DNA of 64,000 nt, from the NCBI RefSeq assembly GCF_002879615.1, contig NZ_PNRF01000010.1, forward strand, positions 62,001 through 126,000, written 5' to 3'. The notes under the pieces are model-generated. The model was not told where the DNA came from. It ran no database searches and was given only the letters and a program-made list of their open reading frames with translations. The DNA is from Billgrantia endophytica (GTDB taxonomy: Bacteria; Pseudomonadota; Gammaproteobacteria; Pseudomonadales; Halomonadaceae). The position numbers and the translations under genes were made by a program. The first letter of the stretch is position 1; each line of letters opens with the position of its first letter. Positions 17,426-26,705 of this stretch are shown piece after piece.

Positions 17426-19009
17426 TTAATGCTTGAAGTGGCGCATGCCGGTGAACACCATGGCGATCCCCGCCTCGTTGGCGGCGTCGATCACCTCCTT
17501 GTCGCGCATCGAGCCGCCGGGCTGGATCACGGCGGTAATGCCGGCGGCGGCGGCGGCATCGATACCGTCGCGAAACGGAAAGAAGGCGTCACTTGCCATC
17601 ACCGAGCCCGGTACCATCAATGCTTCATCCGCGGCCTTGATGCCGGCGATCTTCGCCGAATAGACGCGGCTCATCTGTCCGGCGCCCACGCCGATGGTCT
17701 GCCCGGCCCTGGCATAGACAATGGCATTCGACTTGACGTACTTGGCCACTTTCCAGGCAAACGCCAGATCACGCATCTCCTGTTCGCTGGGCACCCGCTC
17801 GCTGACCACGGTCAACTCGTCGCGACCGACCATCCCCAGGTCCCGATCCTGCACCAGCAGACCGCCGGTAACGCGCTTGAAATCATGAGCATGCTCGCGC
17901 TTGCCGGGCCAGTGTGCTCCAACGTCCAGCAAGCGCACGTTCTGCTTCTCGGCAACGATGGGCAGGGCGTCATCGGCCACCCCGGGGGCGATGATCACCT
18001 CGACGAACTGCCGGTCGATGATGGATCGGGCCGTTTCGGCATCCAGGGGCACATTGAAGGCGATGATGCCACCGAAGGCGCTGGTCGGGTCGGTGGCGAA
18101 TGCCTTGTCATAGGCCTCGCGGGCGTTCACACCTACCGCCACGCCACATGGATTGGCATGCTTGACGATGACGCAGGCGGCGTCGGTAAAGGCCTTGACG
18201 CACTCGAAGGCGGCATCGGTATCGGCGACATTGTTGAAGGAGAGTTCCTTGCCCTGGAGCTGGCTAGCCGTGGCCACGCTGGCTTCCCGGGCATCGGCTT
18301 CCACGTAGAAGGCCGCGTTCTGATGCGGGTTCTCTCCGTAGCGCATGGACTGCTTCTTGTGGAACTGCAGGTTGTAGGTGCGGGGGAAACCGTCCTCGCC
18401 ACCTGCCACGCGGCTTCCCAGGTAATCGGCAATGGCGGCATCATAGCCGGCCGTATGCTCGAAGGCCTTGACCGCCAGGTCGAAGCGGGTCGGCTCGCTC
18501 ACACCACCGGCGTGTTCCGCCATGTCGGCCAGCACTCGCTCATAGTCCCCGGCATCCACCACGATCGTGGTATAGGCATGGTTCTTGGCGCAGGCGCGTA
18601 CCATGGCGGGACCACCGATATCGATGTTCTCGATGGCGTCCTCCAGGGTGCAGTCCGGCCTGGCCACGGTCTGGGCAAAGGGGTAGAGGTTGACCACCAC
18701 CATGTCGATCGGATCGATGCCATGTTCGGCCATGACGGTGTCGTCCTGTCCGCGACGACCGAGAATGCCTCCATGGACCCTTGGATGCAGGGTCTTGACC
18801 CGTCCATCCATGATCTCGGGAAAACCGGTATGTTCGGAGACTTCCGTTACGGCAACGCCGCTCTCCTGCAACAGGCGGAAGGTGCCGCCAGTGGAGAGCA
18901 GCTCGATGCCTTGTGCGCTCAGGCCCTGGGCAAAATCGATGATGCCGGTCTTGTCGGAAACGCTGATCAGCGCGCGGCGAACCGGTTGGGAGGCAGAAGT
19001 ATCGACCAT
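17426..19009 (-). CDS. purH: Bifunctional AICAR formyltransferase / IMP cyclohydrolase PurH
   Basis: Performs the last two steps of purine synthesis to IMP. The N-terminal MGS-like cyclohydrolase domain ([42 protein letters not shown]) is followed from about residue 200 by the transformylase domain. That domain has [14 protein letters not shown] (the catalytic Lys-His pair) and FFPFRDGID. Length 527 is standard. It is downstream of fis in the order prmA-dusB-fis-purH. No purD follows; the region beyond is gabD on the other strand. Confidence 0.97.
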   Translation of the reverse strand: MVDTSASQPVRRALISVSDKTGIIDFAQGLSAQGIELLSTGGTFRLLQESGVAVTEVSEHTGFPEIMDGRVKTLHPRVHGGILGRRGQDDTVMAEHGIDPIDMVVVNLYPFAQTVARPDCTLEDAIENIDIGGPAMVRACAKNHAYTTIVVDAGDYERVLADMAEHAGGVSEPTRFDLAVKAFEHTAGYDAAIADYLGSRVAGGEDGFPRTYNLQFHKKQSMRYGENPHQNAAFYVEADAREASVATASQLQGKELSFNNVADTDAAFECVKAFTDAACVIVKHANPCGVAVGVNAREAYDKAFATDPTSAFGGIIAFNVPLDAETARSIIDRQFVEVIIAPGVADDALPIVAEKQNVRLLDVGAHWPGKREHAHDFKRVTGGLLVQDRDLGMVGRDELTVVSERVPSEQEMRDLAFAWKVAKYVKSNAIVYARAGQTIGVGAGQMSRVYSAKIAGIKAADEALMVPGSVMASDAFFPFRDGIDAAAAAGITAVIQPGGSMRDKEVIDAANEAGIAMVFTGMRHFKH

Positions 19010-19086
19010 GGAACGACTCTGTGTTGGAGGTGAGGGAAGGGGATCGGTGGCCCGTGTCGATCGGGTCGGCCCGAAAGCCAGCCGGA

Positions 19087-19437
19087 TCAGATCAGATCAT
19101 GCTGCTTCAGCTTCTTGCGCAGCGTGCCCCGGTTGAGGCCGAGGATTTCAGCAGCGCGCGTCTGGTTGCCCTGGGTGTAGTCCATCACGGCTGCCATCAG
19201 CGGTGCTTCTACCTCGGTCATGACCATGGCGTAGAGGTCGGTTGCCGTACCCCCATCGAGGTGGTCGAAGTAACGTCGCATGGCGCAATCCACAGCTTTT
19301 CGCAGCGGCTGCTCAGCCACTTTAGGGGACGATGCGCTCATCAGGGAGGGTGTGCAGTCGAGACCGCTCAGTTCGGTGCAGGAACCGATATCAAGGTTCG
19401 ACAGGTTGGGGTTCCGGTTAAAGGCTTCACGATTCAT
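19087..19437 (-). CDS. fis: DNA-binding protein Fis
   Basis: Nucleoid protein and global regulator of growth-phase genes, rRNA and recombination. The C-terminal helix-turn-helix [27 protein letters not shown] is near-identical to other Fis proteins, and [13 protein letters not shown] precedes it. The start at 19437 overlaps the dusB stop by ATGA, giving 116 residues, longer than E. coli Fis (98) through a low-complexity N-terminus. The dusB-fis order is the classical arrangement. Confidence 0.95.
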   Translation of the reverse strand: MNREAFNRNPNLSNLDIGSCTELSGLDCTPSLMSASSPKVAEQPLRKAVDCAMRRYFDHLDGGTATDLYAMVMTEVEAPLMAAVMDYTQGNQTRAAEILGLNRGTLRKKLKQHDLI

Positions 19438-20477
19438 GCGGCACTGATTCCATTCGATGCCTTGGAAGCGGGATGGCCACCGCCAAGGCAAAAGAGTTCG
19501 TCGATGAAGTCATATTGTTCGTCTGGGCGCTCCAGGCTATTGAAGGCGGCCCGCCATTCGCGCTGCTGGCACGAGTCGAGTCGTCTGTCTGAAGCGAGGT
19601 ACCAGCCGAGGTGTTTGCGTGCAATGCGCACCCCCATCGTGTCACCGTAGAAGTCGTGCAGCGCCGCCAGGTGCCCTTGCAAGACGCCGGCGCGCTCGTG
19701 TTCATCGGGCGGGGGCAGTGCCTGTCCATGGCGAAGGTAATGGTCGATCTCCCTGAATATCCAGGGGTTGCCCTGGGCACCTCGACCGACCATCACGGCA
19801 TCCGCACCAGTATAGTCGAGAACGAAGGCGGCCTTCTGCGGAGAACCGATATCGCCGTTGGCAAATATTGGGATATTCACCACGGCCTTGATGGCGGCAA
19901 TGGTGTCGTACTCGGCTTCGCCGGTGTAGCGTTGTTGGCGATGGCGGCCATGAACGGCCAGTGCCTGGATGCCGGCGGACTCGGCGAGTCGGGCCACGCG
20001 TACCGCATTGTTGCTTTCGGCACACCAGCCGGTCCGGATCTTGAGTGTTACCGGCACATCCACGGCGGCGACGACTGTCTCGAGTATCTCGGCTACCAGC
20101 TTTTCATCACGCAGCAATGCCGAGCCGGCAGCCTTGTTGCACACTTTCTTGGCCGGGCAGCCCATGTTGATGTCGATGATTTCCGCACCTTGGTCAGCAT
20201 TCAGGCGTGCGGCTTCGGCCAGCATGGCTGCATCGCCACCAGCAATCTGCACGGCGCGGGGACCCGGCTCTCCCCGGTGGTCCATTCGCTGCCGTGACTT
20301 GCGGGTGTGCCACAAGGTGGCGTCCGACGTTACCATTTCACCCACGACGAGACCCGCTCCAAGCTGGCGGCAGAGCTGTCGAAACGGGCGGTCGGTCACG
20401 CCGGCCATGGGGGCAAGGATCACCCGGTTTGACAGGCGATGGCGGCCGATCTGTGGCAGTGGACGACTATCGGACAT
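19434..20477 (-). CDS. dusB: tRNA-dihydrouridine synthase DusB
   Basis: FMN enzyme reducing specific uridines in tRNA to dihydrouridine. Motifs: ILAPMAGVTDRPFR near residue 20, the catalytic cysteine in DINMGCPAKKVCNKAAGSAL, VTLKIRTGW, the histidine in ALAVHGRHRQQRYTG, and FANGDIGS. Length 347 is slightly above E. coli DusB (321). It is first in the tight dusB-fis pair and lies 82 bases downstream of prmA. Confidence 0.96.
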   Translation of the reverse strand: MSDSRPLPQIGRHRLSNRVILAPMAGVTDRPFRQLCRQLGAGLVVGEMVTSDATLWHTRKSRQRMDHRGEPGPRAVQIAGGDAAMLAEAARLNADQGAEIIDINMGCPAKKVCNKAAGSALLRDEKLVAEILETVVAAVDVPVTLKIRTGWCAESNNAVRVARLAESAGIQALAVHGRHRQQRYTGEAEYDTIAAIKAVVNIPIFANGDIGSPQKAAFVLDYTGADAVMVGRGAQGNPWIFREIDHYLRHGQALPPPDEHERAGVLQGHLAALHDFYGDTMGVRIARKHLGWYLASDRRLDSCQQREWRAAFNSLERPDEQYDFIDELFCLGGGHPASKASNGISAA

Positions 20478-20559
20478 GGGGCTGTCTAGTGGCTCGGGGG
20501 CTGCATATCATACGCTCCCGATCGTTGATGGTGAAGGTGCCGTGAAGTGGTGTCGTGGT

Positions 20560-21486
20560 TCAGGCCGGTCTCTGGCCCGTCAATCGCACCCAGCCCTCGC
20601 GATACTCGGGTTCGTCCATGATCAATCCCTGGTCATGATAGGCATCGACGACCTCGTGGGCCTGTGTCTCGAGAATGCCGGAGAGCGCCAGGCGGCCACC
20701 CGGTGCCACATGCCCCGCGATGGTCGGCGCCAATTCGACCAGAGGGCCGGCCAGGATGTTGGCCAGTACCACCGGGAAGGTATCCTGTGGTGCGTCACCG
20801 GTGCCTAGCTGCTCAGGATAACAGAGTCGCAGCTCAGACTCGGCGATGTCGTTGCGCGTCGCGTTGTCGCGGCTGGCCAGGAGCGCCTGGGGGTCGATGT
20901 CGGTGCCGGTGGCGTGCCGGGCCCCCAGCTTGAGCGCGGCGATTGCGAGTATTCCCGAACCGCAGCCGATATCCAGGACCTCGCGGTCATCGAGCTCACC
21001 GTGTACCGCCAGGTCATCCAGCCATTCGAGGCACAGTGCCGTGGTGGGGTGTGTCCCGGTGCCGAAGGCGAGACCCGGGTCCAGGTGAAGGTTGACGGCA
21101 TCCGGGTCGGGTGGCTCGTGCCAACTGGGGACGATCCAGAGTCGCTGGCCCATGCGCAGCGGTTGGAAATCATCCATCCATTCGCGTTCCCAATCGCGGT
21201 CGGCAAGCAGCTCATGCTCGATCTCCGGGCAGGGCTCGTCAGGCACGGATTGGGCCCAGGCAGTCGCCAGACGCTCCAGCATGGGCGCCAGGCCCTCCAG
21301 GTCATCGTAGAGGCCGGTCAGTACGGTTTCATTCCATAGAGGCGTGGTGCCGCGTTCGGGTTCGAATACCGGGTCGTCGTGGGCATCCTGGAGAGTGATG
21401 GCGGTGGCCCCTTCGGCCAGCAGCAGTTCTTCGAGTAGCTCTGCCTGCTGAGGGGCGACACGAGCCTTCAATTGCAGCCACGGCAT
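20560..21486 (-). CDS. prmA: Ribosomal protein L11 methyltransferase PrmA
   Basis: SAM-dependent enzyme trimethylating ribosomal protein L11. The SAM motif VLDIGCGSGILAIAALKLGA is near residue 165, preceded by LDPGLAFGTGTHPTTALCLEWL. The NILAGPLVELAP motif also matches. I chose the second ATG (21486, MPWLQLK) because GGAG lies 6 bases before it; the one at 21498 has no good site. Length 308 is typical (E. coli 293). It precedes dusB-fis on the same strand, the common gammaproteobacterial order. Confidence 0.94.
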   Translation of the reverse strand: MPWLQLKARVAPQQAELLEELLLAEGATAITLQDAHDDPVFEPERGTTPLWNETVLTGLYDDLEGLAPMLERLATAWAQSVPDEPCPEIEHELLADRDWEREWMDDFQPLRMGQRLWIVPSWHEPPDPDAVNLHLDPGLAFGTGTHPTTALCLEWLDDLAVHGELDDREVLDIGCGSGILAIAALKLGARHATGTDIDPQALLASRDNATRNDIAESELRLCYPEQLGTGDAPQDTFPVVLANILAGPLVELAPTIAGHVAPGGRLALSGILETQAHEVVDAYHDQGLIMDEPEYREGWVRLTGQRPA

Positions 21487-21508
21487 GAAAATCTCCATCG
21501 GAACGCGG

Positions 21509-21532
21509 GCGGGGTGGCCTAGGCCACCCCGC
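21509..21532. terminator. GC-rich palindrome between accC and prmA
   Basis: GCGGGGTGGCCT and AGGCCACCCCGC (21509-21532) form a perfect 12+12 palindrome; the inner bases must open for a loop. On the accC/prmA (minus) strand no T-run follows. It may act as an attenuating hairpin or Rho-independent-like stop ahead of prmA, which is uncertain. Confidence 0.4.
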
Positions 21533-21553
21533 TGAGTTTTGCAGCCAGGCTCA

Positions 21554-21696
21554 GAGAGTGTTTACAAACTACTGCGCTAGGCCATACTACGTTGAAATCA
21601 GCCTAAAAATACTCATTTACAGCGCGTAAACTCCGCTTTTTTTGACTGATCTCGCCTTGTCTGTCCTTCGCTCGCCACTTTTGTAAACACCCTCTC
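21554..21696. repeat. 143-base full-length imperfect inverted repeat (MITE-like)
   Basis: The ends GAGAGTGTTTACAAA (from 21554) and TTTGTAAACACCCTCTC (to 21696) are inverted copies. The whole interior folds back on itself around a centre near TTTACAGCGCGTAAA, with scattered mismatches. The right end overlaps the accC stop codon by two bases. There is no open reading frame. The structure is that of a miniature inverted-repeat element or a long RNA hairpin. Its composition is more AT-rich than the neighbouring genes. Confidence 0.6.
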
Positions 21697-23035
21697 AGGA
21701 GCCGAGCTTTTTCTCCAGATAGTGGATGTTGACGCCACCCTGCTGGAAGTACCCGTCCCGAACCAGATCCTTGTGCAGGTCGATATTGGTCTTGATGCCT
21801 TCCACCAGCAGCTCGTCCAGCCCGTTGCGCATGCGGGTCAGGGCGATTTCCCGGCTGTCGCCCCAGGTGATCAACTTGCCGATCAGCGAGTCGTAGTGGG
21901 GCGGGACCGTGTAGCCCGTATAGAGATGCGAGTCCACGCGTACGCCCAGGCCGCCCGGTGGGTGGTAGAGTGTCACCTTGCCGGGTGATGGCATGAAGGT
22001 ACGAGCATCTTCCGCATTGATTCGACACTCGAAGGCGTGGCCATTGAGCTTGACGTCATCCTGGGTGATCGACAGCGGCAGTCCTGACGCGATACGAAGC
22101 TGTTCGCGGACGATGTCCACGCCGGTCACCATCTCGGTGACAGGATGCTCCACCTGGACACGGGTATTCATTTCGATGAAGAAGAATTCGCCGTCTTCAT
22201 AGAGAAACTCGAAGGTGCCGGCGCCGCGATAATTGATCTCGATGCAGGCCTGGCGGCAGGCTTCCAGCACGCGCGCCCTGGCTTCGGGATCGATGCCGGG
22301 AGCCGGTGCTTCTTCCAATACCTTCTGGTGCCGTCGCTGCAGCGAGCAGTCGCGATCATAGAGATGGATGGCATTGCCCTGGCCGTCGGCCAGCACCTGC
22401 ACCTCCACATGGCGTGGCCGCTCGAGGAACTTCTCCATGTAGACGGTGCCGTCGCCGAAGGAGGAGTGGGCCTCGGTGCGGGTTACGTTGACCGCGGAAA
22501 GCAGGTGGGCTTCGGTGTGAACGACCCGCATCCCGCGACCACCACCCCCTGCGGCGGCCTTGATGATGACCGGGTAGCCGATGCGTCTCGCAATGGCGAT
22601 GATATCGCCTTCGTCATCACCGAGAGGGCCGTCCGAACCCGGCACCGTGGGGACGCCGGCGATCTGCATGGCTTCGATGGCACTGACCTTGTCACCCATG
22701 AGTCGAATGGTCTCGGCCCGGGGGCCGATGAACACGAAGCCGGACCGTTCGACCTGTTCGGCAAAGTTGGCATTCTCGGAAAGGAAGCCGTAACCGGGGT
22801 GAATGGCGCTCGAGTCGGTGACTTCCGCAGCACTGATGAGAGCAGGAATGTTCAAATAGGACTGGGCCGAAGGCGCCGGGCCGATACACACGGCCTCGTC
22901 GGCCAGGCGTACGTGCATCAGTTCACGATCGGCCTTTGAGTGCACGGCCACGGTCTTGATGCCCAGTTCCTTGCAGGCACGCAGGATGCGCAGGGCGATC
23001 TCGCCGCGATTGGCGATGAGTACCTTGTCCAGCAT
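21695..23035 (-). CDS. accC: Biotin carboxylase subunit of acetyl-CoA carboxylase AccC
   Basis: ATP-grasp enzyme carboxylating biotin on AccB, first half-reaction of malonyl-CoA formation. Key features: [18 protein letters not shown] at the start, K116 in MGDKVSA, K159 plus the glycine-rich lid [11 protein letters not shown]209 in RHVEVQV, and the catalytic [14 protein letters not shown]. Length 446 matches E. coli (449). It follows accB by 30 bases in the usual accBC operon. The stop codon touches a palindromic element. Confidence 0.98.
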   Translation of the reverse strand: MLDKVLIANRGEIALRILRACKELGIKTVAVHSKADRELMHVRLADEAVCIGPAPSAQSYLNIPALISAAEVTDSSAIHPGYGFLSENANFAEQVERSGFVFIGPRAETIRLMGDKVSAIEAMQIAGVPTVPGSDGPLGDDEGDIIAIARRIGYPVIIKAAAGGGGRGMRVVHTEAHLLSAVNVTRTEAHSSFGDGTVYMEKFLERPRHVEVQVLADGQGNAIHLYDRDCSLQRRHQKVLEEAPAPGIDPEARARVLEACRQACIEINYRGAGTFEFLYEDGEFFFIEMNTRVQVEHPVTEMVTGVDIVREQLRIASGLPLSITQDDVKLNGHAFECRINAEDARTFMPSPGKVTLYHPPGGLGVRVDSHLYTGYTVPPHYDSLIGKLITWGDSREIALTRMRNGLDELLVEGIKTNIDLHKDLVRDGYFQQGGVNIHYLEKKLGS

Positions 23036-23065
23036 GATGGAGTCCGCCAGTGTCTGGGTGATGGA

Positions 23066-23524
23066 TCAGGAAAGGATGAGCATCGGCTGGTCGAACTCGA
23101 CCGGCTCGCCGTCCTCGACCAGAATCGCCTCGACCACGCCGTCTCGGTCGGCTTCGATCTGGTTCATCATTTTCATGGCTTCGACGATGCAGACGGTCTC
23201 ACCTTTCTTGACGCTCGAGCCCACCTCCACGAACGGTTTCGAGCCGGGAGCGGGGCTGCGATAAAAGGTGCCCACCATCGGTGAGGTCACTGCATGGCCC
23301 TGGGGCACGGCCGTAGCGGCTTCGGTCGGTTCAACTGACGGAACTGTTGGGCCAGGGGCGGCGGGCTGGGGTGCGCCATAGAAGGGCATGGGAGGCTGTG
23401 GCCAGCTCACGCCGTTGGGATGACGGCTGATGCGTACGGACTCTTCGCCCTCCTGAATCTCGATTTCGCTGATATTGGATTCTTCGAGCAGCTCGATCAG
23501 CTTCTTGACCTTGCGGATATCCAT
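23066..23524 (-). CDS. accB: Biotin carboxyl carrier protein AccB
   Basis: Carries the biotin arm between AccC and the carboxyltransferase. The C-terminal biotinyl domain has the attachment lysine in [13 protein letters not shown]. The middle is a Pro/Ala-rich linker with [21 protein letters not shown] after it. The start [20 protein letters not shown] matches other AccB proteins and gives 152 residues (E. coli 156). The frame is open up to 23740 but that part has no family resemblance. It heads accB-accC; biotin for it comes from the bio genes in this window. Confidence 0.97.
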   Translation of the reverse strand: MDIRKVKKLIELLEESNISEIEIQEGEESVRISRHPNGVSWPQPPMPFYGAPQPAAPGPTVPSVEPTEAATAVPQGHAVTSPMVGTFYRSPAPGSKPFVEVGSSVKKGETVCIVEAMKMMNQIEADRDGVVEAILVEDGEPVEFDQPMLILS

Positions 23525-23688
23525 GACTCTGTCTCGATCAGTGGGTAGGTGACGGCGGACCAGGGCGCTGTTAACCCAAGCCAACTTCCAATAGATCCCG
23601 GCAAGATAGGGAACATTGCCGACGCTATCGGCCTTGATAAGCGTTGTCGGCGGAGTGTGCCTAAAATCGACGTGTATGTCCAGCGGGC

Positions 23689-23725
23689 AAAAGAACAGTG
23701 TTTGACAAGTCGCCAAACACCGTTC
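23689..23725 (-). terminator. Intrinsic terminator after dsbD
   Basis: Read on the minus strand, GAACGGTGTTTG and CAAACACTGTTC (11 of 12 pairs, 9-base loop; 23725-23714 and 23704-23693) are followed by TTTT. It starts 34 bases past the dsbD stop, so accB should be expressed from its own promoter. Confidence 0.75.
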
Positions 23726-23758
23726 GACATCGTTCTTCATGAGATGTCACCCCGGGAT

Positions 23759-25600
23759 TCAGCCCTGGCGACTGCCCAGCCACTCCAATACCCCATCCAG
23801 ATGGCTTGCCAGGGCAGGGGCCCCCACTTCTCCCTGGATGCGGGCCTCGCGAATCTCCTCGGTATTGTCGAAGAACAGCAGGCTGGGCGGCCCGAACAGG
23901 CCGAAGCGGTCGAGTAGCTCCCGGGCAGCTTCCCCGGTATCGGTGACATCCACGTTGATGCGCGCGAAGGAGGAGAGTATTTCGGCCACCCGGGGGTCGG
24001 GATAGACTTGACGCTCCATCTGCTTGCACGAAATGCACCAGTCGGCGGTGAAGTGGACGAAGGCCGGGCGACCCTCGTCTGCGGCGTTGGCCAGGGCTTG
24101 TTCCAGGCCATCGAGGCCGCTGACAGTGGTGATCCCGGCCTCCTCGATGCCGCTCTGGGCCACTCCGTTCACGCCGGCCAGAGGGCGCAGGGGATCATGG
24201 GCACCGCTGGCGGCACCGAACACCAGGGCGATGCCCCAAGCCAGTAACAGTAGTCCAGCGGTCTGGCGAACCCTTGGCCATCCCTGCTTCTGGTTGAAGG
24301 TCAGCGCGCCCAGTGCCAGGGCGCTGCCAATGGCCAGTGCTGCCCACAGCAGCAAGGCTGCGGTCGAGGGCAGCAGGCGTTCCACCAGCCAGATGGCGAC
24401 ACCCAGCATCAGAATGCCGAAGGCGATCTTCACCCCGTTCATCCAGGCGCCGGTGCGAGGCAGCAAGGTGGTGCCGAAGGTGCCGACAAGCAGTAGTGGA
24501 ACACCCATGCCAAGGCCCAGGGCGAGAAGCGCGGCGCCTCCCATCATGGCGTCGCCCGTGGTGGAGATGAACACCAGGGCGCCGGCCAGGGGGGCGGAAA
24601 CACAGGGTGATACCACCAGTACGGAGAGTGAACCGGCCACGGCCAGGCCGCCGGGGCCGCTGCGCTGGGCACGGGCCTGCCAGGCATCGATGCGCCCGGC
24701 CAGGCGGGGGGAGAGGCGCATGTCGAAGGCGCCGAACATGGCCAGTGCGAAGGCGGCGAAGAGTGCCGCAAAGGTGATCAGCACCGGAGCCGACTGCAGG
24801 CGTGCCTGAAGATTGAGTCCGGCGCCGAACAACCCCATGAGTACACCGACCGCGGCATAGGTGATCGCCATGCCGGCCACGTAGCTGGCCGACAGGACGA
24901 AAGCGCGTGGCCGGGTGGGATTCTGGCCGACGATGATCGAGGAGAGAATCGGCACCATCGGCAACACGCAGGGAGTGAAGGTGAGCCCCAGCCCGGCCAG
25001 AAAGAACAGGCCCAGGGCAAGCGGCAGACTGGCATCGCTCATTATTGCACTAAGACGGCCATCTTCGCTCTGTGGTGCCACGGGGGCGGCTGTGGTCGTG
25101 CTGGCGCCGTTACTTCCATCTCTCCAGCCGGAAAAGGCCGCCGGCATGGCGCCTTCCGGTGCCTGCAGGTCGACCTGCTCGGGGGGGTAGCAGAGCCCCG
25201 CATCGGCACAACCCTGGAAGCGAACCTTGATGTCCAGGGGGCCTTCGGCGCCTCCCTGGATGGGCGCTTCGAAAACGACCCGTTCGTAGAAGACATAGAC
25301 GTCACCCAGGAACTCGTCGCTCTTGAACTCGCCGGGAGGGACGGCGGGGTCGCCCAGTTCGAGGCTGTCGTCCAGGCTCTCGACCCCCAGTTGATGACGG
25401 TAGAGATAATAGCCCTCGGCGTTCTCGAACCCGATGTAGAGTGTCTCGCCGTCATGCCAGGCGCTGGGCTGAAACGCTTCCAGGACCGGCAGGAAGTCGC
25501 CTTGATTGCTCGAGGAGGAGAACCATTGGGCGTGGGCCGCCAACGGGAGCAGCAGGACAAGTAATAGAGCTAACCGTCGAGCGTGGAGGCGGATAGACAA
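23759..25600 (-). CDS. dsbD: Thiol:disulfide interchange protein DsbD
   Basis: Inner-membrane protein passing electrons from cytoplasmic thioredoxin to periplasmic DsbC, DsbG and CcmG. A signal peptide (RRLALLLVLLLPLAAHA) leads the periplasmic alpha domain with cysteines in GCADAGLCYPP. Eight membrane segments follow with cysteines in FTPCVLPMVP and VSPCVSAPLAG, then a thioredoxin-like gamma domain with DWCISCKQM. I chose TTG at 25600 because AAAGGA lies 8 bases upstream and the signal peptide follows at once; the open frame runs on to 25822. That gives 613 residues (E. coli 565). Confidence 0.92.
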   Translation of the reverse strand: MSIRLHARRLALLLVLLLPLAAHAQWFSSSSNQGDFLPVLEAFQPSAWHDGETLYIGFENAEGYYLYRHQLGVESLDDSLELGDPAVPPGEFKSDEFLGDVYVFYERVVFEAPIQGGAEGPLDIKVRFQGCADAGLCYPPEQVDLQAPEGAMPAAFSGWRDGSNGASTTTAAPVAPQSEDGRLSAIMSDASLPLALGLFFLAGLGLTFTPCVLPMVPILSSIIVGQNPTRPRAFVLSASYVAGMAITYAAVGVLMGLFGAGLNLQARLQSAPVLITFAALFAAFALAMFGAFDMRLSPRLAGRIDAWQARAQRSGPGGLAVAGSLSVLVVSPCVSAPLAGALVFISTTGDAMMGGAALLALGLGMGVPLLLVGTFGTTLLPRTGAWMNGVKIAFGILMLGVAIWLVERLLPSTAALLLWAALAIGSALALGALTFNQKQGWPRVRQTAGLLLLAWGIALVFGAASGAHDPLRPLAGVNGVAQSGIEEAGITTVSGLDGLEQALANAADEGRPAFVHFTADWCISCKQMERQVYPDPRVAEILSSFARINVDVTDTGEAARELLDRFGLFGPPSLLFFDNTEEIREARIQGEVGAPALASHLDGVLEWLGSRQG

Positions 25601-25921
25601 CGCGATCGTCCTTTTTTTCTGAGCAAGCCGGGCGCTATTAAGAGACCCCACACGATAGTCGTGGTTCCGGTGTGGCGGCCGACGTTCCGGAGCCGCCTGC
25701 ACCCGATGGACGTCTCGGTCCGGCCGCTCCAAGAGTAACTCACGAGCAGGTCGGGATAGAACCGCGGAGTCACCGTGTGACTGCGTTTCTTTGCCGCATT
25801 TTGATGCAGGGCAAGCCGGCATGCCCGTCTTCGGGGTAAGCGCGCTTGCCGATAAGCGAACGGGCCGCTGGTGAGCGACCCGTTCGGGATATTGGCCAGG
25901 GCGCTGATGACGCGATGGCTA
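25601..25921. other. Non-coding gap between dsbD and ppa
   Basis: These 321 bases hold the ppa terminator hairpin (see 25857-25886) and a weaker fold around 25795-25850 with TTGCCGCAT pairing to ATGC..GGCAA. A poly-T run at about 25611-25618 lies just upstream of the dsbD ribosome site. I see no plausible gene here; the short open frames are arginine-rich and have no recognisable domain. The dsbD promoter must lie here but I cannot place it with confidence. Confidence 0.5.
25857..25886 (-). terminator. Hairpin terminator after ppa
   Basis: CGAACGGG (25857-25864) pairs with CCCGTTCG (25879-25886). Inside, CGCT and AGCG extend the stem across one mismatch, closed by a GGTG loop. It lies 36 bases beyond the ppa stop codon. 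The T-run on the minus strand is short, so efficiency is uncertain. Confidence 0.6.
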
Positions 25922-26452
25922 TCAGGCTTTTTCGTAGGCGGCCACGGATTTTTCGATGGCCCTGCGGGCGGCATCGGCGCCCTCCCACGATTCGACCTTC
26001 ACCCATTTCCCCTTCTCGAGATCCTTGTAGTTCTCGAAAAAGTGAGCGATCTGCTGGCGCAGCAACTCGGGCAGGTCGGTGACTTCCTGTACATCGTCAT
26101 ACAGGCTCGTCAGCTTGGCATGGGGCACGCAGACCAGTTTGGCATCCTCGCCGGCTTCATCGGTCATGTTGAGGATGCCGACCGGGCGGGCGCGAATGAT
26201 GCTGCCTGGCTGAACCGGGAAGGGCGTGACCACCAGCGCATCCAGGGGATCGCCGTCATCAGCGAGGGTATGAGGGATGAAGCCGTAGTTCGCTGGATAG
26301 AACATGGGCGTGGCCATGAAACGATCCACCAGCAGGGCGCCCATGTCCTTGTCGATCTCATACTTGATCGGCGCATGGTGGGCCGGGATCTCGATCGCCA
26401 CGTATACGTCGTTGGGTAGGTCCTTGCCGGCAGAGATATTGTCGAAGTTCAT
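25922..26452 (-). CDS. ppa: Inorganic pyrophosphatase Ppa
   Basis: Soluble family I enzyme hydrolysing pyrophosphate from biosynthesis to phosphate. The signature [16 protein letters not shown] with its three metal aspartates is near residue 65; [15 protein letters not shown] and [13 protein letters not shown] also match. The second of two adjacent ATGs (26452) is preferred because AGGA is 7 bases upstream, giving 176 residues, the E. coli length. It stands alone, close to a PPi-using phosphofructokinase gene. Confidence 0.96.
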   Translation of the reverse strand: MNFDNISAGKDLPNDVYVAIEIPAHHAPIKYEIDKDMGALLVDRFMATPMFYPANYGFIPHTLADDGDPLDALVVTPFPVQPGSIIRARPVGILNMTDEAGEDAKLVCVPHAKLTSLYDDVQEVTDLPELLRQQIAHFFENYKDLEKGKWVKVESWEGADAARRAIEKSVAAYEKA

Positions 26453-26499
26453 CATCGCTTCCTTCGTTTGGCGAAAATACGGTACCCGAAATGCGGCGA

Positions 26500-26528
26500 A
26501 TTATACGGAGCTGGCCTGGGGATTACCA
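26500..26528 (-). promoter_or_regulatory. Probable ppa promoter
   Basis: On the minus strand a perfect TATAAT (26505-26500) is preceded, with a 17-base spacer, by TGGTAA (26528-26523), a weak -35. It lies about 50 bases before the ppa start. Confidence 0.4.
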
Positions 26529-26705
26529 ATGCGACATAGGTGAGATAAGGTGATGGGGTCGGTTTGGCACGGTGAACTGGGGTCGGGTCGGGCTTCCGTT
26601 GACAGGCTGGGGTCGGAACAAGCGTGTATGATGGCCGGCGCGAGGGAGAGTCCGGCGGCCAACTGGTGGTGGCCGGATAATCGGCGAAACCAGAAGGAGC
26701 TTGAC

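Noticed and set aside
17408-19033. 541-codon open frame on the plus strand
   Set aside because: It is antiparallel to purH, His/Gly-rich, and has no domain; purH is certain.
21603-22028. Open frame overlapping the palindromic element and accC
   Set aside because: Wrong frame of accC joined to repeat sequence; no support.
23525-23740. 72-residue N-terminal extension of accB
   Set aside because: It has no similarity to AccB and covers the dsbD terminator; the ATG at 23524 begins the conserved sequence.
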